The notes beneath the pieces were generated by a model. That model made no database searches and was not told the DNA's origin. It was given only the letters and a program-made list of their open reading frames with translations. From contig KN834845.1 in assembly GCA_000827265.1 (NCBI GenBank), positions 6,874 through 70,873 of the forward strand: a DNA stretch of 64,000 bases, given 5' to 3'. The stretch is from Collybiopsis luxurians FD-317 M1. Lineage: Eukaryota; Basidiomycota; Agaricomycetes; Agaricales; Omphalotaceae. Below, one piece after another: positions 20,081-30,735 of this stretch. The first letter of the stretch is position 1; every line of letters begins with the position of its first letter. The position numbers were made by a program, and so were the translations under genes.

Positions 20081-21283
20081 TCAGCAAGCAATGCAATCTG
20101 CTGAATTCTCAACGTGCTTGAGCTGTACAGGTAGGTCACTATATACATCTCTACACTCTCTAACTGACTCACTCCCACTTCGTCCTAGAAGGGAAGGGAT
20201 TTGTCTGGACGAGATTGTGTCAGGAGAGTGTAGTAGTGCTTGACATATGGGCGACGTACCCTCTGTGGTACCACTGGCTTTGAACATGTAGAGGTTAGAG
20301 GGTTTGTTTGTGTTTGGGATCTCCGCATCGATAGCGGCAAGGACGTAGAGTTCTGATGGGTCCAGGTTGGTTTCAATTGCATTCACTTGGGTGTCCATCA
20401 TGGCTACATTGGTGTTCGTTCCATCGGTTTTGGATTGCCACCACTTAGGTGCCTTTCCCTCCATTCCTCCCCCACTTGCCCAACATCGTGCTTTCGTATG
20501 GCCGGACTTGCCACAATTAAAGCATTTCCTGTTGTTAGCGGATCGCCTGGCTCCCCCTTGTGTACCTACCTGGGTACTCTGCGCAGCTGCTGCGTACACC
20601 TCGGGGTACTTGGCCATTAGAGCTTTGACCCTTTTGAGGTCTCGCTCTTCCTCATCTACTTCTTGTCTCTTTTCTAGGTAGAGTGCATGGAGGAAGGTGA
20701 AGGCTGACTCGCTATCGGTTCCAGGAACATTTTGGACATCTGGCTTCCATTCCTTAGGCACTGATGCAATAACGATGAGGCGGAACTGCTCATCTGTACA
20801 AGTCCCCCCTGCATTATGGAGTCTCTTTAGGAGGTTACACATCTTCTTCTCGTGTTCCTCCATAGGGGTTTTGGGGTCATAAATGCACTTCCGGAGTGCA
20901 TCATCTGCTAGTTTGATCTTCTGTTTGTTCCATTTTTTGAACTTGTCAACTAGTCCTTTCCAGATGGAGGCAGAGTTCTTTGTTTCGTCTACTCCAAGGC
21001 CTACCGGGTCGGCAATATTCGTGACAATGACACTTTTAGTTATAGCGTCTCGTGCGGACCACTCTTCAGGCAGGGGGGTGGTGCTGTATATATAGGTGGG
21101 TGATGTAGTGAGATGGGTGGAGCTTGGTTGGGGAATGGTTCCACTGAGGTATCCCATCAGGCTTCGAGATTGTACCGTGAGCAACACTTCTCGCTTGTAC
21201 TCTCTCCAGTTGTCCTCCCCAACTAGCTGCTTTGCTTTGGGGAATCTCGGGGCCGTTACTAGGCTCTGTGATGTTGTAGACAT
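20081..21283 (-). CDS. gag: Copia Gag polyprotein
   Basis: A 400-residue open frame starts MSTTSQSLVTAPRFPKAKQL and contains the copia Gag core (LVGEDNWREYKREVLLTV near the N-terminus, DNVADALRKC-like helices in the middle) and a CCHC zinc knuckle CFNCGKSGHTKARC near residue 255. Gag packages element RNA into virus-like particles. The frame ends in TGA at 20081-20083, and the same frame continues straight into protease (SHTMTSESKSRTFIDSGAS), so this stop is probably a CGA-to-TGA change rather than a natural gag end. The first 80 residues are duplicated at 21532-21780 beyond the N gap. Confidence 0.85.
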   Translation of the reverse strand: MSTTSQSLVTAPRFPKAKQLVGEDNWREYKREVLLTVQSRSLMGYLSGTIPQPSSTHLTTSPTYIYSTTPLPEEWSARDAITKSVIVTNIADPVGLGVDETKNSASIWKGLVDKFKKWNKQKIKLADDALRKCIYDPKTPMEEHEKKMCNLLKRLHNAGGTCTDEQFRLIVIASVPKEWKPDVQNVPGTDSESAFTFLHALYLEKRQEVDEEERDLKRVKALMAKYPEVYAAAAQSTQVGTQGGARRSANNRKCFNCGKSGHTKARCWASGGGMEGKAPKWWQSKTDGTNTNVAMMDTQVNAIETNLDPSELYVLAAIDAEIPNTNKPSNLYMFKASGTTEGTSPICQALLHSPDTISSRQIPSLLGRSGSESVRECRDVYSDLPVQLKHVENSADCIAC

Positions 21284-21362
21284 TCTATCGCTCTATCCTG
21301 GAGTAGATTTTTCTTCGAAGGTTTTCGCTGGGGATTTTCAGAGACAGCCGAGTCTCATAATC

Positions 21363-21457
21363 TGTTAAGTAGAATATATCTCAGTTGTGAGGGAAATCAA
21401 CTCTATTATGTACCTGTTAAGTAGAATATATCTACAGGTAGTTAGTATGGTATGTAC
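21363..21457 (-). repeat. Partial LTR abutting the sequencing gap
   Basis: The first 95 bases match the start of the LTR at 21860 and then run into unknown bases. The gag leader directly left of it (21284-21362) is also repeated at 21781-21859. Confidence 0.85.
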
Positions 21458-21531
21458 NNNNNNNNNNNNNNNNNNNNNNNNNNNNNNNNNNNNNNNNNNN
21501 NNNNNNNNNNNNNNNNNNNNNNNNNNNNNNN
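21458..21531. other. Assembly gap (74 N)
   Basis: Seventy-four unknown bases. The sequence on the right (21532-21954) repeats the sequence on the left (21038-21457) almost exactly: LTR start, leader and first part of gag. This is the pattern expected when two contig ends covering the same repeat were joined end to end. Confidence 0.95.
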
Positions 21532-21859
21532 AGTTATAGCGTCTCGTGCGGACCACTCTTCGAGGCGAGGGGGGTGGGTGCTGTATATATAGGTGGGTGA
21601 TGTAGTGAGATGGGTGGAGCTTGGTTGGGGAATGGTTCCACTGAGGTATCCCATCAGGCTTCGAGATTGTACCGTGAGCAACACTTCTCGCTTGTACTCT
21701 CTCCAGTTGTCCTCCCCAACTAGCTGCTTTGCTTTGGGGAATCTCGGGGCCGTTACTAGGCTCTGTGATGTTGTAGACATTCTATCGCTCTATCCTGGAG
21801 TAGATTTTTCTTCGAAGGTTTTCGCTGGGGATTTTCAGAGACAGCCGAGTCTCATAATC
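21532..21859 (-). repeat. Duplicated gag start and leader beyond the gap
   Basis: This repeats 21038-21362 with a 3-base net insertion (CTTCGAGGCGAGGGGGG against CTTCAGGCAGGGGGG) and otherwise almost no change. It is an assembly duplicate, or less likely a true tandem copy of the 5' end. Confidence 0.85.
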
Positions 21860-22199
21860 TGTTAAGTAGAATATATCTCAGTTGTGAGGGAAATCAACTC
21901 TATTATGTACCTGTTAAGTAGAATATATCTACAGGTAGTTAGTATGGTATGTACAAAGTATAGTGGAATGTACCCACCTCAGTTGTGAGGGAAATCAACT
22001 GAGGTGGGGCACGTGTATCGTATGTGTACATATAGTAAACTATGGGTAAACTGTAAGGATGGATACCGTAGCCTAATCCTATATCCATGCACTGCACGGA
22101 ACTAAAGTGTTATTGTATGAGCAGAATAGAAAAGGAAACATACTAAATAGGAAAGTGTCCAAGCTGTCTATATGGATCTACGGACCACGTTTCCTAACA
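21860..22199 (-). repeat. 5' LTR of the copia element
   Basis: 340 bases, ending at 22199, followed by GTGTC (22200-22204), the right target duplication. Confidence 0.9.
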
Positions 22200-22204
22200 G
22201 TGTC

Positions 22205-23733
22205 TTCCCCCCCCAGAGGGAGAAGTGCCAGGATGCCGCACCCTCCTCCCTTATTTATTATCTATTCAGGTCCCCCGACTGAGCACATCACTATACATTT
22301 CCCTACATACACACACCAAGCATTACCTGTAACTACAACATCCCCCATAGACACCCTCCGAAGGAAACACCCAAGTGAACGGAGCACAATTAACTACTGT
22401 TGCGGCTCCCCGCTTCTTAGTACTTAGACTTACTTATCTGCGGCAATGAAGAGTCTAAAAAAATAGGTAGCAGGGAACGGTGAATGGTTTCCTGGAACCG
22501 AATGGCAAGTATAGCAGCTGTGTACTACTTCCGGGAATGCAAGCTCATCGTCATTTATGCCGGGGGCACTCGCACAACTGCCTCTTTGCAATGATCCTCC
22601 AAGAGCAGAAACTGCAGACCTGTACAAGTTGACAGGTAAAAAGCACACATGAAAAGGGTCTGAAGAGTTACATGGTTTAAGTAACGATTTTCACGAGCTT
22701 GCCTCTATTCTCCGCAGGACAGGAAGGAAGAGATCGATATCCTAACCCGTTTGACTATGCTTCTTAGATCCAGCATTGAATCCTGACTAAAGATCAAGAA
22801 TTACGAGGAGTATCCCTCGAGAAACCGAGCTCGACGCAAATGTCGTAGCTCCTCGATTTCTACCAGTAGATAGTTTTACTAGTTCAAAAAAAAAAAGAAA
22901 AGAAAAGAAAAATTCTGATTGAAGGCGACGAGCCTGAGAGCAAATCTTTTTGCTAAAAGTTCGACGGACTAAGTTGAGACCAAGCTCTGGATGTTAGTGG
23001 TTACATCATAATACTCAACGCCAAATAAAGCAATTTCACATACCGAAAGAAAAGAAAAAAACTGAAAACCGCGATATTTTACTTGACATTCTTTACCGGA
23101 TTGGCTGAGAGAGTTGACAACGAATAAATTTAGCAAATATAAGTGGCTGAGAAATCGGACATGAATGTTTGGAGTGAGGAAGGGTTAGTCACGATCGGCC
23201 TGATGGGATTTTCTGACGGCAGCAGTTCGGGCAGGACCGTGCTTTCTGCTCCTTTCCTCAAACCAGTCACTTTCTTAAATTTACTCAAGATTTGGGCTTC
23301 ATTTTTGAATAACGAGCAAGGCTTTAAGTTTTCGTTCTAGTGGGACAAATTTTGGTTAAAATTGGACTAGAATCCGCCACCTTGAAGGACGTGCATCCGG
23401 TAAGTCTCCACGTCACCCAATTTTGTTTCTGCCGTGGTACATCCAACTCGCTGCGGCTTTTTTGAGGGTTTGGGCTTGCTCTGGGTGGATTCTGAGCCTG
23501 GAAATTACAAGAAAATTCGTTTGGAATTTCTCTGAATTTACATCTGTTCACTGCTCGTCTTACAGATCTATGCAATTGCTATTCGAATCTTACAACCACT
23601 TCGCAGGCCACATATCTGACCGATTTCGAAACTAAATATCCACGTTTATTCAAATCTACGAACTGACTTCGACAATCGATTTATTACTTTTTGGCTTACA
23701 AACCACCAAGAAAAAAAAAGCCTGGCCGACACC
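22205..23733. other. Gene-free; upstream region of gene A
   Basis: No gene is recognisable. There is an A-rich tract with AAAAGAAAAGAAAAG near 22886-22915 and a second near 23045. Bases 23640-23733 are the likely 5' leader of gene A. Small frames here (for example 22430-22648 minus, 23423-23635 plus) have no recognisable motif. Confidence 0.4.
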
Positions 23734-26700
23734 ATGTACAGGAACGTATCTTCACCCATCTTTGATGTACCGGAATTTCCTACTCTCAGACGAGTAAAAC
23801 CGCTGCCAAAACGGCGCAAGACGTCCAGCGAGTCTAATACTACTGTGAACGGAGACAGCCGTCCAACTACCAACGGTTCTCTCAGAACACCGGCTACTGA
23901 ATCAGCAAATGGCGGCAGCAATGGGAATAGTGTGCCACATATCCCAGGCCTTCCTTTTTCCCTTCCGAATCCACTACCGGGTCTCCCAGGACCAGACGCC
24001 ACGGCGGAGGAACTCCTTGCCCACGCAGACGCGCTCCAATCATACTACCTCCCTATTCTCGATGCCGCCGCCGCCAACATGGCTAGTATGGCTGGAATGA
24101 CCGGGGTCGCTGGTTTAGCAGACGTGGCACGGATGGCGGGGATCACTGGTAACAACTTTGGCAAGGGTATCGGGAAGGATAGCCACGGGCTTGGATTGGA
24201 CGAAGAAGAGTTATCTTTGGCTGCTGCTTCTTTTGGGTTGTCGTTAAGAGAGGATAGACTCGGAGGAGGAGGGAGAGGAGACGAAGAATCGGATGATCAT
24301 GGCGATGGGGATTACATTGATCATTTGCAGCAGCCGGGGAACACCAAGAAACGCAAGGTACCAGCGAATACCTTTTCTTCCTCCTCTCGGTTTTCCGGTG
24401 AGGGAGGGGACGAATTGTCCGACTTTTCTGGGGAACATGATGGGCTGGCACAGCAGACGATCGGAATCCCTACGGGCAGTACGCTCGACAGTGATACAGG
24501 GCAAAACGATGGCGGTGGTGGGACGAAAAATTTAACATCGACATCATCAACGTCGTCCTTAACGGCGACGACAAAACCTCCATCAACTTTATCCGCTTCA
24601 TCTCCCCCGTCCCTATCTTCGTCTCCATCCGCTCCTCAACTCCTCCAAACCCGTATCCTCAACCACCGCCTCCACAGCCGCAACACCTCCCGTCTTTCTG
24701 CCGTAACGCTCGCCAGTCTCCAGCAAAAGGAGACGCTGAAGGTGAGAAAAAGACAGCTGGCTGCTGTCTTGGGAGCGCTGTCTGCAACTTCTCCGACGGG
24801 TGTGAACGGGTCTAATTCTCACTCGAACTCAAACCCGAACGGGACGGGAGATGAAAACACGCTAGCTTTAGCGCTGGATCAAGCTTTATCTGGAGCTTGG
24901 ACGTACCCTTATCCGTTCCCTTACCCATTCTCGTCATCGTCGTCTCTGGGTTCATCCGCTGGAGACGCGTCTGTTTCTGGTGCCCTCGTTCCCTCTACTA
25001 AATCTTCTTCATCTTCCACGAGCAAACCGAAAATTCGCCTCTCAAAACGCGCGAAACCCAGGATGGCGAGAAAGGTCAAGACTTCCGCGACTAGTACCAG
25101 TACCACAGCTGCTACTGCCAACGGGGATCTCCCAAGGGCCTTGTTAAAGACAAAGTCGTCTGGAAAGAAGAGTACCAATACTATCAATAATAATAGTAAC
25201 AAGGAAAACGAGGTGCCGGAAGGAGAGTTTACGTTTGTTTTCCAAAGTGCGAGTGAGTGTAGTTGAAAATTTGTTTGCTTGCTATGTGGATGGAGGCTCA
25301 TCGTTTTTCCTCGCCTCTTTTTTTTTTAACTTTTATGTTCGTTATTTGGTTCGGTTTGCTGTTTCGTTCACTTGATACTTTGGTCCTGCGTGTTGTTCCT
25401 TCGTTCGTGTCCTTTTTCCCTTCGATGGGTCGTTACGTTCCTCTCTCTCTCTCCCCCTCCCCCCCACATTCACCCGTTTCCCCTCCTTCTCTGCCTCCAC
25501 TCCTTTCTTCTCTTCTGCACACGCCGTCAACACCGTCACCCTCAAACACTCCCACATAAAAGCATCCGACCGTCTAACAGCGACGAAAGCCGAAGTTGCC
25601 TCTCTCCGACGGCGATTCGAACGAGAACTTGCGAGGCAGGCCAAGCAAGCTCGACAGGCAAGAGGTGCGATTCGGCAGGGTCCTGGGAATGGGAGCGGAA
25701 GCGGTGGAGCGAAATCCAATGGAGGAGTGGTTGCTGGAAAGGGCAGTACGACTGGTTCTGTTGGTGTTGGTGCTAGTGCGATGTTGGGTGGTAGTGTGGG
25801 TAAAGGGGAGAAGGATGGGAATGCCAAGAGACGGGGTGAGGTGGAGAGGGAGAGGGAGAGAGGGGAGAGAGGGGAGAGAGCGAAGAAGAGTAGGAATTTG
25901 AATCAGGGTCAGGTGGTGGATGGTGACAAGACGATGCAGGTTAATGGGAATGGATCACTGGCAAATGGTAATGGTAACGCGCTTTCCAATACCACTGTGG
26001 TGACCAATGGTTCTTCGTCAGACAAGACCAGTGCTCCTACTACTGCCGCCACCGCGAACGGGACCGCCAACGGCAATGCCAATACATCCCCTGCTTCGAC
26101 AACGACGACAACGACCTCATCGCCGTCGAAACCGTCGAAATCTAAATCAAAGAAGAAGCGGAGCGCACTTGCGAATGCGTCGAACCCTCATCATTTGAGG
26201 AATTACGTTCCTTCGAGGGTACCCGGGTCTGCTACTGGTGGTGGAGGTGGTGGTGGAGGAGGCGGAGGGAGTCATGGGGGAGGTGCGGGAGGAGGCGGAG
26301 GAGGGAACGATGCGAGTGATTTTATAGGGCCATTTCCGCTGAGGTTCTTGAGTGCGGAGATACCGCCTAGGAAGAAGGGGAAGAGGAATCAGCAGCAGCA
26401 GCAGTCGTCTCAGGCTCATTTGGGTTCGACGAATCAAGGTCAAACTCATACCTCTACGGGAGGGGGAGGAGGATTCGGTTCGTTCAATTTGGCTTCTGCG
26501 ACTGCCCCTTCTCAAACATCAGGAGGAGGAGGATCCACGGATGAATGGTTGTGTATTTTTTGCGAGTACCAGTTGTTCTTTGGGGATGAATTGGAGTATA
26601 GGAGGGCGGTGAGGAAGAGGAAGGCGGTGTTGAAGAGGAGGCGGAGGGCGAGGGAGAGGGCGGGGGAGGTTGCTAGTGGGGCGAGGAAGGCTGCTGCCGC

Positions 26701-26959
26701 TAGGGCGGCCGGGAATAATAATGGTAATGGTAATAAAGGATCGAACCAGCAGCCTGCCCCGGTGCCGGCGCATCAGGGTGGTGGGGAGACTGACGAGGAC
26801 GAAGAATACGATGAGGATGGAGGAGGAGGGGACACTGAGTTGGAGGGGGAGGAGGACTATGAAACTAGGAACAGAGACGGTATGAGCTCGGGCTATCAAC
26901 CTGATCCGATTGGTGGCGTCCATGGGAATGGAGGAAAGGGACGAAGTTCGTATGGGTAA
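23734..26959 (+). CDS. Gene A: large low-complexity protein with coiled coil and C-terminal C-x2-C segment
   Basis: I do not recognise the family. Exon 1 is 23734-25252; the donor GTGAGTGTAG is at 25253. Exon 2 starts at 25581 (after TAACAG) or 25563 (after AAAAG); both are in phase and end at TAA 26957-26959, giving about 965 or 971 residues. Visible features: a basic N-terminus (RRVKPLPKRRKTS, possible nuclear signal), a short helical motif TAEELLAHADALQSYYLPIL, an acidic/serine-rich middle, a basic segment KIRLSKRAKPRMARKVK, a charged helix just after the intron (TKAEVASLRRRFERELARQA), glycine runs, then DEWLCIFCEYQLFFGDELEY with a C-x2-C pair and a strongly basic helix KRKAVLKRRRRARERA, and an acidic tail. 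It is probably nuclear. Three partial copies lie elsewhere in this window. Confidence 0.75.
25253..25580 (+). other. Intron of gene A (about 310-328 nt, acceptor ambiguous)
   Basis: This is long for this genome, where other introns are mostly 50-70 bases. A pyrimidine-rich stretch spans 25430-25510. The last 60 bases also stay open in phase with exon 2 (reading AVNTVTLKHSHIKASDRL), so coding may begin upstream. No AG exists between 25294 and 25560 to serve as a standard acceptor. Confidence 0.55.
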
Positions 26960-28112
26960 CACAACTGCTCGCGTAGGGGGACGCCTGATTGAGGGAGAAC
27001 TGAAGACAGGAGAGAATAGATTACGCTCTCCAATCGCTCTCCCTCCCGTTCATGGTCTCCTTATCTGCTGCGCGTCGTTGTTAGTTATCTTTCTTTTTTA
27101 CCCTCGTTCTCCGTCTCGATTCCACGCTTCTTGTATCTGTTTCCTCCCTCTTTTCCCTATGTCCATTAATAGACCATCTTTCTCATCATCCTTTTTCTTT
27201 CCATATTTTCCTCGTCTCATCTTCGCTCTGATTTCTTTGTCTCCCATCATTTTCCGGAATGGAATGGTTTCTTTTCATCTTCTCGAAAGTACAAGTATTA
27301 CGAACATTCATTCACTTTAATCCGTGTATCATCCCTTGCATCGGCCACTAAGCATGTACTTGCCATTTTTTACCATACAAATTGTTTTGCATGCGCATAC
27401 CTTCTAGCAAATGATTCCATTTTTTTTTCGCATACGCTACTTGCAATTATCATTTCGTGGTACAGTAACAATGACTCACACCTCGTCTTCCTTCTTTTCG
27501 TACATTTTCTTCCGACCCCATCTTCTACTCTTTTCTGCTCTCCCTGTCAATCAATCTTTGCTTTGAATCTGTCTCCCGTTTTCGCAACATCATTGTCATA
27601 TTCACTTCGGTTTGTTTTACATTCATATATACAGGATATATTTATAGATACAGATCCAATGTCATTAGTCAGTTCAACTGTACCTGACTTGAAGAGGCGT
27701 CGTGGTGAAAGTGGCAGGTTACGAGACGCGTCTGTGCGTAGGTGCAAGTAGAAGGGCGCGTAAATAGTCAGCCGACGGCGGAGCTTGGTCGGAGAGACTG
27801 TGATGCGTCCCTAGATTGAATCGATTCATTGTTCTACACAGCTCTGAACTCTAATCTCTTGTCGCGCTGCCCCACGTGAATATGTAGAAGGAACAAATCG
27901 AGCCCTAATGAATACAATAATATAGTTCCTTGATGTTCACTGAAAAGGGAACAAAGTAAAAAATAATGCGTATCCTTGCGTACCGACGAATACCCATGCA
28001 CCCACATGTCAAACGCACACCCATATTACGGCAACTTTACGGGATCACCGTGAAGTCTTAAGGTTCAACGCTGGCTCAACTAAGTAAGGTTTTCTGATTG
28101 TAAATCACCTAC
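26960..28112. other. Intergenic: 3' region of gene A and distal promoter of receptor 1
   Basis: No gene is recognisable. The stretch about 27600-28112 is repeated at 30690-31268 as part of a segmental duplication. It contains GAAAAGGGAACAAAGTA at 27943-27959, conserved upstream of receptors 2 and 3. Confidence 0.5.
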
Positions 28113-28157
28113 TCAAAGCGGTACAAGGGTCCATGAATGGCTTCCTCCGATATAAAC
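28113..28157 (+). promoter_or_regulatory. Receptor 1 core promoter block
   Basis: TCAAAGCGGTACAAGGGTCC, then GATATAAAC with a TATAAA box at 28151-28156, 108 bases before the start codon. Nearly the same block precedes receptors 2 and 4, and a diverged one precedes receptor 3. The leader CTCCTTCAAAACTGTCGC just before the ATG is also shared. Confidence 0.6.
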
Positions 28158-28258
28158 CATGGTGAGGTGAACTTACGTGGCACTCAACAAGCAGGGCTTT
28201 TGTAAAGTCCGCTACAGGATAGTCCACCACTCCTTCAAAACTGTCGCTCGCTTCAATC

Positions 28259-29705
28259 ATGTCCGAATTTCCTCCCACAGATCCTCTTTACCCACTCTTC
28301 TCTATATTTGCTTTCTTCGGCTTTCTCCTGCCTCTTATCCCTCTCACATGGCACCTCCAGACCTGGAACTCTGGAGCTTGCTTTTACATGATCTGGGCCT
28401 CATTATTCGGCTTGATTAATTTTGTAGATTCAATTGTATGGGCGGGCAGAGTGCTAGACGTTGCTCCCGTATGGTGTGATATCGGTAAGGATCATCTTGC
28501 GGAAATAACGGTGAAAAAATACTCAATCAGCATATTGTAGCCGTGCATATCTATCAAGCAGGATGTTTTGCCATTCCGTTGAGCTCTCTGTGCATTATTC
28601 GCCGCCTATACTTGGTCGCAAGCTCAAAATTGGTCCTGACGCGTCTTGAGGTAGGATCATTTTTTTGGCTTCCACTTCAACTTGGTCGTCTGAAATTGAA
28701 TTAATTGAATTCAGAGACGTCGGGCTATCATAATTGATACAGTTTTGTGTTTAATACTTCCTCTAGTTCTTTTGACCTTACGTGAGTGTTGAAAGTTTTG
28801 ATGTTATGTATTTCGATGATGAACTTACACTCTTGATATTCTTCAGAATATATTTCTCAAGGTCATCGATATGACATTTGGGAAGAAATTGGATGCAAGT
28901 GGCACATGTATATCACACTTACAGGAGTGCTTCTCTGTAACTTGCCCATTATCACGACAGGCTTTATTTCAGCTATCTACGCTGGTAAGACCTTGAACCA
29001 AGCTTCCTCATCTGCCCATCGCTCTAATGTACATTCCCCCTCTCCTAGTATTCTGCATCAAAGCCCTTTGGCGACTGCTCCGGAAACAGAATTATAACTT
29101 CATCTCTACCAATGCCTCTTCACGGTCATTTACTTCCGACAGATACATTCCAATCGTTGCCCTTGCGGCTCTAGAGATGACATGCACCACTCCATTCGCA
29201 ATTTTCGCCCTAATTATAAATATTAAGCAAGGGTTGCAGCCCTGGATTAGCTGGGATTATGTTCATTCTGACTTCAGCTACGTTGGTACCGTTCCTTCCG
29301 TTATCTGGAAGAGTAACGACGTACTCAAAATTTCACTTGAAACGGAGCGATGGATAACTGCGTCTTTTGGGATCATTATATTCCTATTTCTCGGGACCAC
29401 AAAAGAGGCGAGGAAACACTACCTGAGAGCGTTCCGGAGGTTGGGTAGGTTGGGAGGACGCAGAGCGACAACGGTGACTCCTGCAGGTGATGAAAGGTTG
29501 GTTATTATACATCTATCCCGGCATCTAAGCCTAATGATCTTCTGTTTCCAGCCACGACATTCCCGATTACTCTATGACAGAGATTGCTTATAGTCTTCCA
29601 ACAGTTGTCGACATACACCGAGAGTCTGAGATGTATTTCCAGAAAAACGTAGTTGGTGATGATTCCTGGCCACTCTTTGATATTACTGCAAGAAATTACA
29701 TTTAG
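28259..29705 (+). CDS. STE3-type pheromone receptor 1 (seven-helix GPCR)
   Basis: Six exons: 28259-28484, 28541-28650, 28715-28781, 28847-28984, 29049-29496 and 29552-29705, every junction GT-AG and in phase, giving 380 residues. The family binds farnesylated peptide pheromones at the plasma membrane and signals through a G protein during mate recognition. Evidence: N-terminal DPLYPLFSIFAFFGFLLPLIPLTWH (first helix), WNSGACFYMIWASLFGLINF, VWAG.VLDVAPVWCDI, then CIIRRLYLVAS, the extracellular Q-G-H-R-Y-x-I-W-E-E-I-G-C motif, LIINIKQGLQPWISWDYVH and the last helix ITASFGIIIFLFLGTTKEARKHY. These are hallmark STE3 segments. The start is the only ATG in frame before helix 1. The acidic cytoplasmic tail ends FDITARNYI. 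Complete and presumably functional. Confidence 0.93.
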
Positions 29706-30214
29706 AGTCCAGAGTATACCCTCGACATGACCTCATTTGCGAAGCTAAAAAATTAAAACTTGGGATATCAATTATGTGTGTACTCTACTAGATAACTATG
29801 TATAATCATGTATGAGCGATTTGAATCACATTTACTCTTGGGACATTTCAGGCCCTGAAGCGGATCTTTCAGATTCATACGTGTCGAATTCTTGCTGCCC
29901 TTCTCCACCGCAACCTTTGAATCATGTTCGTTGCAGAGAGTAGTCATGCAACTTGGTTGCCTCCTTCACAATAGTACAAGAACCTGTTAAATACCACTCA
30001 TCCAAATAACCAATGCGAAAAACTAACGGCTCAGCATGTAAAGTCTTTCTCCCCTCCTATCTTTCTGAGTCTCAATAAAAATTCTCGCTTTGCCGAGCTT
30101 CCACACTTTCACCCTTCCTCAAATCTGTTCTCAGAATTTTTACTATCATATCTCTGGCAGTCAGTATATTGGCACGAGAGCGTAGCGGCGGATCTCGTCG
30201 AGTACAATCGACGG
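29706..30214. other. Intergenic, 3' flank of receptor 1
   Basis: It is repeated at 32846-33310 with high similarity. On the minus strand an open stretch near 29845-29935 (GCGGEGQQEF.., ESERSASGPEMSQE) keeps its frame, but no start, intron or domain is recognisable. Confidence 0.35.
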
Positions 30215-30735
30215 GCTAGCACCTCTACAGGAGGGGAGGAGGATTCCGTTCGTTCTCGTCTTCCAATTTGGCTTCTGCGACTTCCTCGTCTCAGACGTCA
30301 GGAGGAGGAGGGGGATCGACAGATGAATGGTTATGTATTTTTTGCAAGTATCAGTTGTTCTTTGGGGATGAATTGGAATGCAGGAGGGAGGTGAAGAAGA
30401 GGAAGGCGGTGTTGAATAGGAGGCAGAATGCGAGAGAGAGGGCGGGGGAGGTTGCTAGTAGGGCGAGGAGAACTGCTGCCGCTAGGGCGGCCGGGAATAG
30501 TAATGATAATGGTAATAAAGGGTCGAACCAACAGCCTGCTCCGGTGCCGGCGCATCAAGGTAGTGGGGGGACTGAACAGGAGGAAGAATACCATGATGAT
30601 GCAGGAGGAGAAGATACCGAGTTGGAGGGAGAGGAGGATTATGATAATGGGAACGAAGACGGTATGAGTGCAGGGTATTATTCGGATACATATTACATTC
30701 ATACATACAGTATATATTTACAGATACAGACCTAA
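30215..30735 (+). pseudogene. Truncated 3' copy of gene A
   Basis: Bases 30215-30690 match 26445-26900 of gene A: the SGGGGGSTDEWLCIFCKYQL segment with its C-x2-C pair, the basic helix and the acidic tail, all still open from 30268 to 30735. After about 30690 the match jumps to 27608, so the true end of gene A is missing and the frame runs into intergenic sequence. It is the left part of the receptor-bearing segmental duplication. Whether the open frame is translated is unknown; it lacks the first two thirds of the protein. Confidence 0.8.

Larger units (their letters stand above)
16423..22199 (-). mobile_element. Ty1/copia retrotransposon, nearly complete, minus strand
   Basis: The element has LTRs at 16423-16762 and 21860-22199 (both 340 bases), a polypurine tract next to the 3' LTR (minus-strand CCAGGGGGAG), gag with a zinc knuckle, protease, integrase, RT and RNase H, all in copia order. 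The element reads as a single gag-pol frame from 21283 down to about 17030, broken by seven TGA codons and then a one-base loss. The region 21363-21858 contains an N gap and a second copy of the gag start and part of the LTR, most likely an assembly artefact. The LTRs are nearly identical, so insertion was recent relative to the element at 2392-6519. Confidence 0.92.

Noticed and set aside
22886..22915. A-rich tract considered as a poly(A) tail of a retroposed gene
   Set aside because: No target duplication or gene copy precedes it; it looks like a simple A/G-rich promoter tract.
24143..24504. Overlapping minus-strand frames inside gene A
   Set aside because: They are shadows of the plus-strand frame, which is supported by its duplicated copies at 7.6, 9.9 and 30.2 kb.
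25342..25827. 161-codon minus-strand frame over the gene A intron
   Set aside because: It is the mirror of a pyrimidine-rich intron and arginine-rich exon; low complexity, no motif.
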